DNA from: CAZFCK01 sp964517355
GTDB taxonomy: Bacteria; Desulfobacterota; Desulfovibrionia; Desulfovibrionales; Desulfovibrionaceae
Assembly: GCA_964517355.1 (NCBI GenBank)
Contig: CAZFCK010000001.1
Span: 1 to 59,805 of the forward strand
Direction of reading: 5' to 3'
Length of the DNA stretch: 59,805 nucleotides
Position numbers and translations under genes: made by a program. Below are positions 8,502 to 16,706 of the stretch, one piece after another. Below the pieces are notes generated by a model that saw only the letters and a list, made by a program, of their open reading frames with translations, was not told where the DNA came from and made no database searches. How positions within the stretch are numbered: position 1 is the stretch's first letter; every line of letters starts with the position of its first letter.

Positions 8502-8768
8502 TTGCTTATTTTTTTGGTGGCTGCGTTTTTCTTTATCCTCTCTGTTTTGGGGCTGTATATGCATTACCGGATAATGGAAGGCGCCAGCGCCAAAATCCGC
8601 CGGTTGGAGTCTGAAATGCTTAAGCTTGAGAAGGATAATCTCCGACTCGGCGGGAGGTTGGAATCCCAGGAAAATTCGTTGAATTTGTTGCGAATGCAGC
8701 TTGAAGAGAGCGAGCGCATCCGTAGAGAACTGGTATTGCAACGCGAGGCTGTATTGCAAAGCGAGTAG
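8502..8768 (+). CDS. Small membrane-anchored coiled-coil protein
   Basis: An 88-residue protein with an N-terminal membrane segment (LIFLVAAFFFILSVLGLYM), then a continuous heptad-rich helix to the end (SAKIRRLESEMLKLEKDNLR, and further on LLRMQLEESERIRRELVLQ). It probably starts at TTG 8502, seven bases after AGGA. The layout recalls FtsB/FtsL- or phage-shock-type single-pass proteins, but no specific family is recognised. Neighbours are divergent (histidine kinase) or distant (Lrp), so context gives no role. Confidence 0.65.
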   Translation: MLIFLVAAFFFILSVLGLYMHYRIMEGASAKIRRLESEMLKLEKDNLRLGGRLESQENSLNLLRMQLEESERIRRELVLQREAVLQSE

Positions 8769-9348
8769 GCTGGCCATCGGTGTTGAGCCTTGATGCGTTT
8801 TTTTACGGCATTATGAGTTGGTGTCATTGGAGTACAGTGCTTTTTCATTAGAGCATCTTAACTTTGAAAAAGTACGGCAAGCAACTCCTCCCCGCTTTTT
8901 ACTCTCCACGTTTTCCCACTTTGTTGTGTATTGGCCACGGTTAGTGCTAACTGTCGGCGCTTTTTTTTGTTATGCCGTTTCCCCTGTACAACATCAGCAT
9001 GTAGTGCCCCTTCCTGTTTTCAGGAGAAATAAAGCCGGAGACAATCCGGCATTCGTTTTCGAATTTGAAATGATTTTTTAAATTAAAAGCGGTCCAAGGA
9101 GGAAAACTTTGATGTCACTGAGTCAGCACCTCTCTCAATGGATTTATCCGCGCTGCATTGTGCAATTTCTCGGATATAATTTTTCAAAGATGGTACGCTA
9201 GGTTACAATGGTCTTCTTGTTTAGCGCTATTTTTTTTGAACAGGAAAAATTTTCTTAAATAATGCTATTATAGGAAAAAAATATTGACTTTTTTTATGTT
9301 TTTTGAAAAATACTACCTATCATTCAATGATAATCCAACGACACAGCC
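8769..9348. other. Intergenic region upstream of the Lrp-type regulator
   Basis: 580 bases without a convincing gene. It holds a 27-base fragment related to the 104-bp repeat (8850-8876) and a small hairpin at 9034-9050 (GCCGGA/TCCGGC). A very AT-rich tract at 9220-9330, with a TTGACT hexamer near 9284, probably contains the lrp-ald promoter and regulator sites, but I cannot place a -10 box with confidence. Confidence 0.5.
8850..8876. repeat. Fragment of the 104-bp repeat family
   Basis: AGAGCATCTT followed by AACTTTGAAAAAGTA closely matches the reverse complement of the diverged copy at 11118-11220 (end near 11220), with only a few differences over about 27 bases. Only the first hairpin arm is present. 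Confidence 0.5.
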
Positions 9349-9837
9349 ATGAAAAAACTTCCTGCTCTTAATAGCCTGGATAAACGGTTGGTTGCGGTGC
9401 TGAGCGAAGATGGTTCGCTATCCATGGTGGAATGTGCCGACAAATTGGGAGTGACTGCGCCGACTGTGCGCTCCAGGCTGCGCAATCTGGTCAGCTCTGG
9501 GGTACTTCGCCTGGCTGCGATGATCGATCCGTTTCGTGTTCACGGGATGACCCTGGCCATGGTCTGTCTCACTTTGCAGAGTCATGAGGAATTGGACAGC
9601 AAACTGGAACAGATAGGAAACTTGGAGATGGTCAACTGGGCCGCGGTTGTGACCGGCCGATACGATATTATTGTCGAAGTGGTGCTTACAGACGATATCG
9701 CCGACCTTTACCGCTTTATGCATCAGGATCTGTCGAAAATCGGCGGCATTAGTTCCAGTGAATCCTTCATTATCATGAAGGGAAAGCGTAAGTGGACGCT
9801 TTTGCCTCCAAATGTTCGAACTCGCTTCAGCGATTGA
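9349..9837 (+). CDS. Lrp/AsnC-family transcriptional regulator
   Basis: 162 residues. The N-terminal winged helix is at about 8-55 (LDKRLVAVLSEDGSLSMVEC, then GVTAPTVRSRLRNLVSSGVL), followed by an alpha-beta RAM/AsnC effector domain (WAAVVTGRYDIIVEVVLTDD). Length is typical for the family. It ends 29 bases before the alanine dehydrogenase gene on the same strand, so it most likely regulates that gene, as Lrp-type proteins next to ald do elsewhere (for example AldR). Alanine or another amino acid is the likely effector. The promoter region upstream is strikingly AT-rich, fitting an Lrp-type target. Confidence 0.9.
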   Translation: MKKLPALNSLDKRLVAVLSEDGSLSMVECADKLGVTAPTVRSRLRNLVSSGVLRLAAMIDPFRVHGMTLAMVCLTLQSHEELDSKLEQIGNLEMVNWAAVVTGRYDIIVEVVLTDDIADLYRFMHQDLSKIGGISSSESFIIMKGKRKWTLLPPNVRTRFSD

Positions 9838-9866
9838 GATGTCAAAACTATCCATGGAGGTGAAAC

Positions 9867-10982
9867 ATGCTCATCGGTACCCCAAAAGAGATCAAGGATT
9901 GCGAATACCGCGTGGGGTTAGTACCGGCGGGTGTCGAGGCCCTGGTAGCCGCCGGTAATCAAGTGCTCATTGAAAAGGGCGCGGGACTGGGGTCCGGCAT
10001 TCCCGATGAAGCGTATGTCAACGTCGGGGGTGTCATCGTCTCTCAAGCCGCGGAGATTTGGGAACAAGCGGAGATGGTCGTCAAGGTCAAAGAACCCTTG
10101 CCCCAGGAATATCCACTTATGGGGGAGGGGCAGATTCTTTTCACGTATCTGCATCTCGCCCCCGCTCCTGCATTGACGAGAGCGTTGCTGGATCGCGGGG
10201 TTATAGGCGTTGCTTATGAAACCATTCAGTTGGAGGATGGTTCTCTTCCCTTGCTCACGCCCATGAGCGAAGTGGCCGGGCGTATGGCCACACAGGTTGG
10301 GGCCACGTATTTAGGGAAAAGCCATGGAGGTCGAGGTGTCCTACTCGGGGGCGTTCCCGGAGTTCGAAGAGGAGTGGTGACCATTATCGGCGCCGGGGTG
10401 GTGGGCGTGAACGCGGCCAGAATTGCCGTGGGGCTCGGAGCTCAGGTCTATCTTCTTGATATCAATCACTCGAGGTTGGCATATCTGGACGACATCTTCG
10501 GCAACAGCATCACCACTGTGATGTCCAACAAGGGCAATATCACGCAACTTGTGGCGGAATCGGATTTGGTGGTGGGGTCTGTTTTGATACCGGGTGCGCG
10601 CACGCCCTGGCTCGTGAGTCGCGAGATGATAAAAACCATGCGCCCCGGCTCGGTTGTGGTGGACGTGGCCATTGACCAAGGCGGCTGCTTTGAGACAAGC
10701 CATCCCACATCGCATCACAATCCGATCTTTACGGTTGATGACGTGGTGCATTACTGCGTTGCGAATATACCAGGGGAAGTGGCCTGCACTTCAACGTACG
10801 CATTGACGAATGTGACGTTGCCTTATGCCCTGAAGATCGCCAAAAAGGGTTTGCGGAATGCCGTGCGGGAAGACAAGGCGCTGCGCAAGGGTGTGAACGT
10901 CTACAAAGGGAACGTCACGTGCGGTGCGGTTGGTGATGCTTTGGGATACGAGTGCGTTGACGTGATCTCCGTGTTTTCCTGA
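9867..10982 (+). CDS. ald: Alanine dehydrogenase
   Basis: A 371-residue NAD-dependent enzyme converting L-alanine to pyruvate and ammonium, reversibly. It starts behind GGAGGTG. Catalytic and substrate residues known for the family are present: R15 in EYRVGLVP, K75 in VVKVKEP, H96 in TYLHLAP and the Asp of VAIDQGGC. The Rossmann dinucleotide site is GAGVVGVNAARIA near residue 175. Length is standard. The enzyme lets sulfate reducers use alanine as carbon and electron source, or assimilate ammonium. It probably forms a two-gene operon with the Lrp-type regulator and is followed by a strong terminator at 11059. Confidence 0.97.
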   Translation: MLIGTPKEIKDCEYRVGLVPAGVEALVAAGNQVLIEKGAGLGSGIPDEAYVNVGGVIVSQAAEIWEQAEMVVKVKEPLPQEYPLMGEGQILFTYLHLAPAPALTRALLDRGVIGVAYETIQLEDGSLPLLTPMSEVAGRMATQVGATYLGKSHGGRGVLLGGVPGVRRGVVTIIGAGVVGVNAARIAVGLGAQVYLLDINHSRLAYLDDIFGNSITTVMSNKGNITQLVAESDLVVGSVLIPGARTPWLVSREMIKTMRPGSVVVDVAIDQGGCFETSHPTSHHNPIFTVDDVVHYCVANIPGEVACTSTYALTNVTLPYALKIAKKGLRNAVREDKALRKGVNVYKGNVTCGAVGDALGYECVDVISVFS

Positions 10983-11058
10983 GACGGCTTTTTGGAGGCA
11001 TGAGCTTGTAGCACGCTCTTTTCTGAAGCGAAATTCACATGTTAATCGAAAGTACAGA

Positions 11059-11096
11059 AGAGCATCGCGCCCTTGCAAGGACGCGATGCTCTTTTA
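11059..11096 (+). terminator. Intrinsic terminator after ald
   Basis: AGAGCATCGCG pairs with CGCGATGCTCT, with a short inner CCTT/AAGG helix, followed by TTTTATATT. It lies 77 bases after the ald stop codon. The outer arm AGAGCATC resembles the first hairpin of the 104-bp repeat, so the terminator may derive from it. Confidence 0.8.
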
Positions 11097-11117
11097 TATT
11101 TCACTGAGTTGAAATAT

Positions 11118-11220
11118 TAGCGCATGTTCGCCTTTGGATAAGGCTCACCCCTGAAACAAAGTTCATTGTTTCAGGGAAATACATAAGAGCCTCTATACTT
11201 TTTCAAATTTAAGATGTTCT
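11118..11220 (-). repeat. Diverged copy of the 104-bp triple-hairpin repeat
   Basis: It aligns with the copy at 873-976 over its whole length but differs at many sites. The middle hairpin is kept and is perfect here (CCCTGAAACAA pairs with TTGTTTCAGGG), and the small hairpin is kept as GCCTT/AAGGC with a changed loop, while the large hairpin is degraded. Retained pairing despite loop changes suggests that the structure mattered. Confidence 0.8.
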
Positions 11221-11248
11221 AACAGATCGAGAGCGTTGTAACTTGATG

Positions 11249-11313
11249 ATGGGGTGAGCTGGAGTTCCGCCCCAAACCCCGCCAGGGTGGAACGCCCTCT
11301 CTGGACCCGCGAA
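11249..11313 (+). repeat. GC-rich intergenic repeat
   Basis: Second copy of the family at 3029-3085 and 19609-19663, containing TTCCGCCCCA, CCCCGCCAGGG, GGAACGCCC and GGACCCGCG in the same order and spacing. Confidence 0.7.
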
Positions 11314-11388
11314 TGTCGTGTGTAAAAATATCAATATTCCGAAAAGTTATGCTAGGCTGTGTTTCTAAATTCATTATGAAAAGAAAAT

Positions 11389-11428
11389 GCGAGAGGGGAA
11401 ACCCTTTGAAAAGGGTTCTCCCCCTCGC
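11389..11428. repeat. Long hairpin repeat (GCGAGAGG family)
   Basis: GCGAGAGGGGAAACCCTT pairs with AAGGGTTCTCCCCCTCGC around a very short loop. Nearly the same as the hairpin at 1292-1331, and both are preceded by a TTTCTAAA-containing segment, so the repeat unit extends beyond the hairpin. Confidence 0.7.
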
Positions 11429-11441
11429 GCTCTCCCTTCCT

Positions 11442-11545
11442 AGAGCATCTCACGCTTGAAAAGCGCTAGATGCTCTTATGCATTTCCCTGGAACAATTGG
11501 AAATTGTTTCAGGGGAGAGCCTTGTTTCAAGGCGAAAATGCGCTA
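11442..11545 (+). repeat. 104-bp triple-hairpin repeat, full copy
   Basis: Reference copy. Hairpin 1 is at 11442-11476, hairpin 2 at about 11488-11515 and hairpin 3 at about 11519-11533, ending in the single-stranded AAAATGCGCTA. It is 103/104 identical to the inverted copy at 873-976, and its two halves match the two ends of the window. No coding capacity. Near identity of distant copies implies recent movement or gene conversion. Confidence 0.92.
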
Positions 11546-11623
11546 AATTTTGTCGCCAGATAAGTATATTTTTAAAAAATTGAATTTATTGGAATTTTCG
11601 TCAAAAGTCTTTGGAAGGGGGGT

Positions 11624-11662
11624 CCGGGGGGAGAACCATTCTCCAGAAAGGTTTCTCCCCGG
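11624..11662. repeat. Long hairpin repeat variant
   Basis: CCGGGGGGAGAACCA pairs with TTTCTCCCCGG with mismatches, and is followed by AAAAAACT. Related to the hairpins at 23032-23066 and 1292-1331. It may also serve as a terminator. Confidence 0.55.
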
Positions 11663-11759
11663 AAAAAACTAACAAGTCTTTAACCAGTGCTTCCTTAATA
11701 ACCTTTTTCAAAAGGTTCTTAAGCCGCCGGAGGCATTCCCGTTTCAACGAAGATATGCT

Positions 11760-12584
11760 CTAAATGACATCGGCGAAATGTGGCCGCAGGCGCCGGAACA
11801 AGAGGGCGCCCGTGCAAAACGCGGCCAGTGTCACCCCCCAATAGTAGCAACTCAGATAGGGGTGCTCCCAGAACCAGACCTTATAGATGGTGGCATCCCG
11901 AAAACCTTCCACAATATACAGTGCCGGATTGATTTTGAGCGCCCAACGGTACTGCTCCGGGATGAGGTTCAGATTCCAGATGATGGGTGTCGCCCAGAAC
12001 CCGAGTTGCAGGATGATGCCCACGGCTTGGCCCACGTCTTTTAAAAACAGGATCAGCGCGGAAGTGATCCAGGAAAGGCCAAGCAACAGAGCAATGGCCG
12101 CAAATTGATAATAGAAAATTTGCAGGGCATAGAGTGTGGGGTAGATGTCATAGAGCGCGGAAAAAATGAAAAGCAGCAGCACCATGGCCAGATGAATGGC
12201 AAGGGCGGAAAGAATTTTGACAATGGGCAGTATGCTGAGGCGGACGGAAACGTTTTTCACCAAAAAGCTGTATTCGCTGACAGCGAACGTGGCGTTCGAT
12301 AGACTGTCTGAGATGAAGAACCAGGGTATAATGCCGGCAATGAGCCAGATGCTGAAGGGAAAATCAATGACAGGCGGGCTCTTGAGTCCGTGTTGAAAAA
12401 CGAACCACATGACGAAGATTGTGACCATGGGTTGCACGAAGGCCCAGAGAATACCGAGCGCCGAGCCCAGGTAGCGCGCTTTGAGGTCGCGTTTGGTGAG
12501 TGTCAGGATCAGGCTTCGATTACGGTATATGTCCTGCAGGAATCCTTTGAACTGCAGGGTGAGGCGCAGCAATGTACTTATCAT
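11760..12584 (-). CDS. ABC-2 type polysaccharide/lipopolysaccharide export permease
   Basis: About 274 residues from the ATG at 12584; an upstream in-frame TTG at 12704 adds 40 unlikely residues. It shows the Wzm/RfbA/TagG signature: an amphipathic N-terminal interface helix (NRSLILTLTKRDLKARYLGS), then six hydrophobic segments, including LGILWAFVQPMVTIFVMWFVF, and a conserved end (NPALYIVEGFRDA). It should form the membrane channel of a glycan ABC exporter in the inner membrane. No partner ATPase lies beside it; the only Wzt-like ATPase in the window is 30 kb away. It follows clpV on the same strand, with 135 bases between them. Confidence 0.85.
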   Translation of the reverse strand: MISTLLRLTLQFKGFLQDIYRNRSLILTLTKRDLKARYLGSALGILWAFVQPMVTIFVMWFVFQHGLKSPPVIDFPFSIWLIAGIIPWFFISDSLSNATFAVSEYSFLVKNVSVRLSILPIVKILSALAIHLAMVLLLFIFSALYDIYPTLYALQIFYYQFAAIALLLGLSWITSALILFLKDVGQAVGIILQLGFWATPIIWNLNLIPEQYRWALKINPALYIVEGFRDATIYKVWFWEHPYLSCYYWGVTLAAFCTGALLFRRLRPHFADVI

Positions 12585-12719
12585 AATGTTATCGATAGCT
12601 GGGATGGCGTTCTTTTGTCCACTCTGTGCGTGGCGATGGATAATGCTTTCGTTGGGGGCACGGTATTGGTACGAAGGGGAACCTTTTGGCGTTGCGTTCG
12701 CCAAGGGCGTTGCGTGAGA

Positions 12720-15317
12720 TCACTGCTCAAATCGCAGCACGAATCCCCCGTCGTGCCCCAGTTCCAAAAAAACTTTGCGCGAAGCCCGTTCCTGCCGCAT
12801 CTGTTCCAGGATGCGTTGACTCATGCGCGGCAGGATATCCATGGCGAGCACTTGATCAATACCCCGAGCCCCGGATTCGATCAACTCACAGCGTTGCGCG
12901 ATATGTTGGGGTACTTCAGGGGCATATTCCAGCAGCATACCGCAGCTGTTTTGCAACCGTTCGTTGAGGCGCTCCAGTTTGAGGGTTGCGATATCCGTCA
13001 ATGCGCTTTTGCTGAGAGGAAGATAGGGGACAATATGGAGTCGCGCCAACAATGCGGGTTTAAAACATTTAATAAGCTCCGGACGAAGGGCGCCGAGCGC
13101 TTTGCGGGCGTCGTGTTGTGAGAGTTGGTCGAGGTTTTGCAAGGCCTCGGACCCTAAGTTGCTGGTAAGAAAAATAATGGTATTTCGGAAAAAAATTTCC
13201 CGGCCTTCTCCGTCAGTGAGCGTTCCCTTATCTAAAACATGAAGAAAAAGGTTGAGAATTTCGGGATTGGCTTTTTCCGCTTCATCCAGCAAAAGAACGC
13301 AAAAGGGGCGCCGCCGCACCGCTTCGGTCAGCAAGCCCCCCTCACCGTACCCCACATAGCCTGGAGGCGAACCGATAAGCCGGCTCACGGTATGGCGTTC
13401 CTGAAATTCGCTCATGTTGATCGTGACAATGGAGTTTGCGTCGCCAAAATAAATATCCGCAAGGGCGAGAGCGGTTTCCGTTTTCCCAACCCCGCTTGGC
13501 CCCACCAGGAGAAAAGCGCCTAATGGCTGGCCAGGGTTGCGTAATCCGGAAATGGCCGCTTTGAGCGTTCCAGATATAATGTCGAGGGCCTGGTCTTGTC
13601 CGCGAATAGCGCGGGACAAGGTGTTGTTGAGGTTGAGAACGGCTTGGGCATGATCGCGGAGCAGTTTGCCCAGAGGAATGCCTGTCCAATCGGAAATAAC
13701 TCTGGCCACGACTTCAGGGTCCACCTCATGGCGTAAGAGCGGATCATCACCTTGCAGGGTATGCAAATTATCCAGGCTGGTGCGCAGCACATCCAAAGAT
13801 GTGCGCCCCTCCTGGCGTAGTTTGATTATTTCCGAAACCAGATCGCGTTCCTTATGCCACCGTCGCCGCAACTCCAAAGCGCGTTCTTCAAGTGTTGTCA
13901 AACGAGAACGGAGTTCCGCCAGAGAGTCTTTGTTTACGGGGGCCGCTTTGAGCAGGTCCTCCTCTTGATTGAGTATGGCGCGGCGTATTTTTTCAATGGT
14001 GCGCTCCAAATCGTCCAGTTCGTCCGGTGCATGGCTCAGATTGATTTTGACGCGGGCAGTGGCGGTGTCCAGGACATCAACGGCCTTGTCGGGCAGCATG
14101 CGCCCCTGGATGTAACGGCGGGAGAGGGCGGCCGCTGCCACGAGAGCGTCGTCGCGAATGCTCACGCCGTGGTCGGCGGCGTAGCGCGGTTTGAGTCCGC
14201 GCAAAATATCCACGGTGGACTCAAGGTCGGGTTCCTCAATGCGCACTAATTGAAAGCGCCGGGAGAGGGCTTGATCTTTTTCAAAATATTTTTTGTATTC
14301 CGGCCAGGTTGTGGCGGCGATGGTACGGAGTTCACCCCGCGCGAGGGCTGGTTTGAGCAGATTGGCCGCATCGCTTCCGCCCACGCGCCCCCCTGCGCCG
14401 ATAAGCACATGGGCCTCGTCGATAAAGAGAATGACGGGATTCTCCGCAGCGCTTATTTCGTGGATGACGGATTTCAGGCGGTTTTCAAATTCGCCCTTTA
14501 TGCCCGCACCAGCCTCCAGGAGCCCCATATCCAAGGTGAGGATGCGCACGTCCTTGAGCAGGTCGGGAACGTCTCCGGCCGCGATACGCAGAGCCAATCC
14601 TTCCACCACGGCAGTTTTTCCCACCCCCGCGTCGCCCACCAAAATGGGATTGTTTTTTTTGCGTCGAGCCAGGATATCGATAAGTTGGCGCATTTCCCTG
14701 TCTCTTCCGAAAACGGGGTCCATAAGGCCCGCAGCGGCCTGGGTCGAAAGATCTGTGCAAAAGCGTTGCAGCGCGCTTATCTCCGCGTCATCCTGGACAG
14801 TTCGCAGGTTATGGAGTCCTTTTTCACGGCCGGAAGAATCCGATTCTCCGGATGCCGCGGTGATTGCGGCGAACGATTTTAAGAGGCGATCCTTATGGAT
14901 GGTTCGCAGGATCGTGGCGTATTGGCCTGTGCAGGAATCAGCGGGCGAGGCGATAAAAGCCAGCAACAAAACTCCGGACCTGATGCAGTGTTCGCCCCTT
15001 TCAATGGAACTCAGCAGCCATGCGTCCTGGATAAGGTCCATAAGCAATGGAGACATTGAGGGGCGCCCGGTATGGCCGATGGGCAATTCCTTGACGGTTT
15101 GTTCGAGGAGCAACGCCAGAGCTTCGGGGTCAATGCCGAAATGTTGCAGAATCAGGGGGAGATCGGCGTGGGAGTGCCGGCAGAGGACGAGGATAAGATG
15201 TTCGATGCCGACTTCATAGTGATTGTTGTCGGCGCAAAAAGCGGCGCTGCGTTGCAGAGCATCCAGGCAAACGGGATGAAGCCGCTCCACCAGTGCGTTG
15301 AGAGAAACTTTGAGCAT
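12720..15317 (-). CDS. clpV: ClpV-type AAA+ ATPase of type VI secretion
   Basis: An 865-residue Clp/Hsp100 protein: N-domain at about 1-160, first AAA+ module with Walker A 228-235 (GDAGVGKT), Walker B ILFIDE 296-301 and an RRF arginine finger near 354, a coiled middle domain at about 430-520, and a second AAA+ module with Walker A 606-613 (GPSGVGKT) and a LLLDEAEK Walker B. The C-terminal ELIESGARGIDQVL resembles the ESGAR-ID signature of ClpV rather than ClpB. ClpV disassembles the contracted TssB/TssC sheath. No other type VI gene is in the window, so it is either an orphan or serves a locus elsewhere. A ClpB-like chaperone is the alternative. Confidence 0.82.
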   Translation of the reverse strand: MLKVSLNALVERLHPVCLDALQRSAAFCADNNHYEVGIEHLILVLCRHSHADLPLILQHFGIDPEALALLLEQTVKELPIGHTGRPSMSPLLMDLIQDAWLLSSIERGEHCIRSGVLLLAFIASPADSCTGQYATILRTIHKDRLLKSFAAITAASGESDSSGREKGLHNLRTVQDDAEISALQRFCTDLSTQAAAGLMDPVFGRDREMRQLIDILARRKKNNPILVGDAGVGKTAVVEGLALRIAAGDVPDLLKDVRILTLDMGLLEAGAGIKGEFENRLKSVIHEISAAENPVILFIDEAHVLIGAGGRVGGSDAANLLKPALARGELRTIAATTWPEYKKYFEKDQALSRRFQLVRIEEPDLESTVDILRGLKPRYAADHGVSIRDDALVAAAALSRRYIQGRMLPDKAVDVLDTATARVKINLSHAPDELDDLERTIEKIRRAILNQEEDLLKAAPVNKDSLAELRSRLTTLEERALELRRRWHKERDLVSEIIKLRQEGRTSLDVLRTSLDNLHTLQGDDPLLRHEVDPEVVARVISDWTGIPLGKLLRDHAQAVLNLNNTLSRAIRGQDQALDIISGTLKAAISGLRNPGQPLGAFLLVGPSGVGKTETALALADIYFGDANSIVTINMSEFQERHTVSRLIGSPPGYVGYGEGGLLTEAVRRRPFCVLLLDEAEKANPEILNLFLHVLDKGTLTDGEGREIFFRNTIIFLTSNLGSEALQNLDQLSQHDARKALGALRPELIKCFKPALLARLHIVPYLPLSKSALTDIATLKLERLNERLQNSCGMLLEYAPEVPQHIAQRCELIESGARGIDQVLAMDILPRMSQRILEQMRQERASRKVFLELGHDGGFVLRFEQ

Positions 15318-15357
15318 AGCGGCTTATGCAACCCGTCGCATATCAATACGGATGTTG

Positions 15358-15813
15358 TTACGGCGTCAGGAGGTTGATGTTACGCGACAACAACACGTTG
15401 CCGTCAGAAAGTATCTGCAGAAGATAGACACCAGGTGTGTCCTTTTCCGTGAATTCGATATTGGTAATGGTCGGCTGGCCTGTGCGGGTTGTCACAGTGC
15501 CGGTGTTTGTTTCGCCTCCGGGATTGGTGACACGCAATTCAATGTCCACATCCTGGTTGGGCTTCGGGCTTTCGAGAATGTATTTGATGCTGAAAAAAGT
15601 GTTTTCGCGCAACGGGATGTCGAGGGTTTGCTTGATAAGACGGATATTTGAGAGTTTCGTGGAACCTTGTTTATCTTCCACGACGATGACTTTCTCATCG
15701 TAGGTATAGAGGCCGTACTCCAGAATAGACACGCCGGTGACATTAGCGGCAAACGCGGTGGCGCAGAACAAGAAGCACATAAGCAGGCAAGCGGCCTTGA
15801 GCAGACGTTTCAT
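15358..15813 (-). CDS. Secreted protein, possibly DUF3859-like
   Basis: 151 residues starting at ATG 15813, behind a strong GGAGG. A signal peptide (MKRLLKAACLLMCFLFCATA, cut after AFA) is followed by a beta-rich domain: VTGVSILEYGLYTYDEK, then NTFFSIKYILESPKPNQDVD and GVYLLQILSDGNVLLSRNI. The EYGLY opening, the early mention of an unmodified default size, and the length fit what I recall of DUF3859 proteins; that is a memory-based match. It should be periplasmic. It ends 40 bases before clpV on the same strand, so the two may be co-transcribed. Confidence 0.75.
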   Translation of the reverse strand: MKRLLKAACLLMCFLFCATAFAANVTGVSILEYGLYTYDEKVIVVEDKQGSTKLSNIRLIKQTLDIPLRENTFFSIKYILESPKPNQDVDIELRVTNPGGETNTGTVTTRTGQPTITNIEFTEKDTPGVYLLQILSDGNVLLSRNINLLTP

Positions 15814-16345
15814 TCCGGACAGCCTCCATCTTGAGTAATCCTGGTCCGCAAAGTGTCTCATGGGAGCGTGACCAGGGTTTCTATGTGGGCGACAGGCTCC
15901 TGAACAACACATATGGCGATATAATAAATCAGTGTAGCGTGTATGGGCTTTGATTATTTTCGCCGTGCGGCTCCCACCGCGTTGTGAACGACAATGGCCG
16001 TGGCAATAACTTCGGGCAACAGCAGGATGCGCGCTTTGTATTTTCAATAAGATGACCAGAAGCAACAAAGGGCCATATTTTTGTGTTCCAATCAATAATA
16101 GTATGCTTCGCAAGGTTGTACAACCCCGAGAAGCTTCCGGCAATACCTGCCACTCCTTTGACAGGCCCTAACTATCTAAAAAAACTCTAGAAAAAAGTTG
16201 TTTGTAGTGATTTCAACTGGTTGATTGCCGATGTCGTCAATATGGCGAATGTTGGCATGATCTTAGCAAATTAATGGCGGAAATGCCCTGTGAAACAACC
16301 GTGTTGCGTAATCATATGCAACCCAAACAAGATGAGAGGTCTGTC
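15814..16345. other. Intergenic region between divergent secreted-protein genes
   Basis: 532 bases with divergent starts at both ends (minus-strand secreted protein and plus-strand small secreted protein). No gene, repeat or terminator seen. Promoters for both directions should lie here; AT-rich stretches at about 16165-16215 are the best candidates. Confidence 0.5.
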
Positions 16346-16570
16346 ATGAAGAATATCGCGCTCGTGGCTGTTGTGGTGGCGTTGTTGGCTTTTGCGGGCA
16401 GTACGTGGGCCTTCGATGTTACGGTCAATGTAGGCGGCCAGGAAAATCCGCAAGGCGCAACTTATAAGATTGTGGACATGAAGCCCATGCAAGAACAAGG
16501 CAAGAAGGTTGCAAGTTCCTCAACAACGACTGATCAAGGTTCTGAGGACCTGGTGGCGCAGAAGAATTAG
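16346..16570 (+). CDS. Small secreted protein of unknown function
   Basis: 74 residues, starting at ATG 16346 with GAGAGG nine bases upstream. It has a clear signal peptide (MKNIALVAVVVALLAFAGST, cut after TWA) and a short mature part of about 50 residues rich in Gln, Ser and Thr (FDVTVNVGGQENPQGATYKI, then QGSEDLVAQKN). The mature protein has no cysteines. I do not recognise it. It precedes the carboxypeptidase gene by about 135 bases on the same strand. Confidence 0.65.
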   Translation: MKNIALVAVVVALLAFAGSTWAFDVTVNVGGQENPQGATYKIVDMKPMQEQGKKVASSSTTTDQGSEDLVAQKN

Positions 16571-16706
16571 AGCACGATGGGAGTTGACGAGTTCATAATG
16601 TGCTCATGCCGTTTTCACGCGGAGCGTCGTTGCGGTTCATAAGGTCGGTATTGAAGCGCTTCGGGAGCTTTTGGGAGAAATCAGAAAAGGATGTGCGAGG
16701 GGAACC

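Larger units (their letters stand above)
10983..11759. other. Repeat cluster between two convergent genes
   Basis: A 777-base gene-free stretch between ald and the minus-strand permease. It is packed with palindromes: the ald terminator (11059-11096), a diverged 104-bp repeat (11118-11220), a GC-rich repeat (11249-11313), a GCGAGAGG hairpin (11389-11428), a full 104-bp repeat (11442-11545) and another long hairpin (11624-11662). This is the densest repeat site in the window. Confidence 0.8.

Noticed and set aside
8818..9081. Open frame of 87 codons starting at GTG
   Set aside because: It covers the repeat fragment and a hairpin and has no ribosome binding site or coherent domain.
16250..16345. 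Sigma-54 promoter before the small secreted protein (TGGC...TTGGC)
   Set aside because: The spacing between the two boxes is five bases instead of the seven needed.
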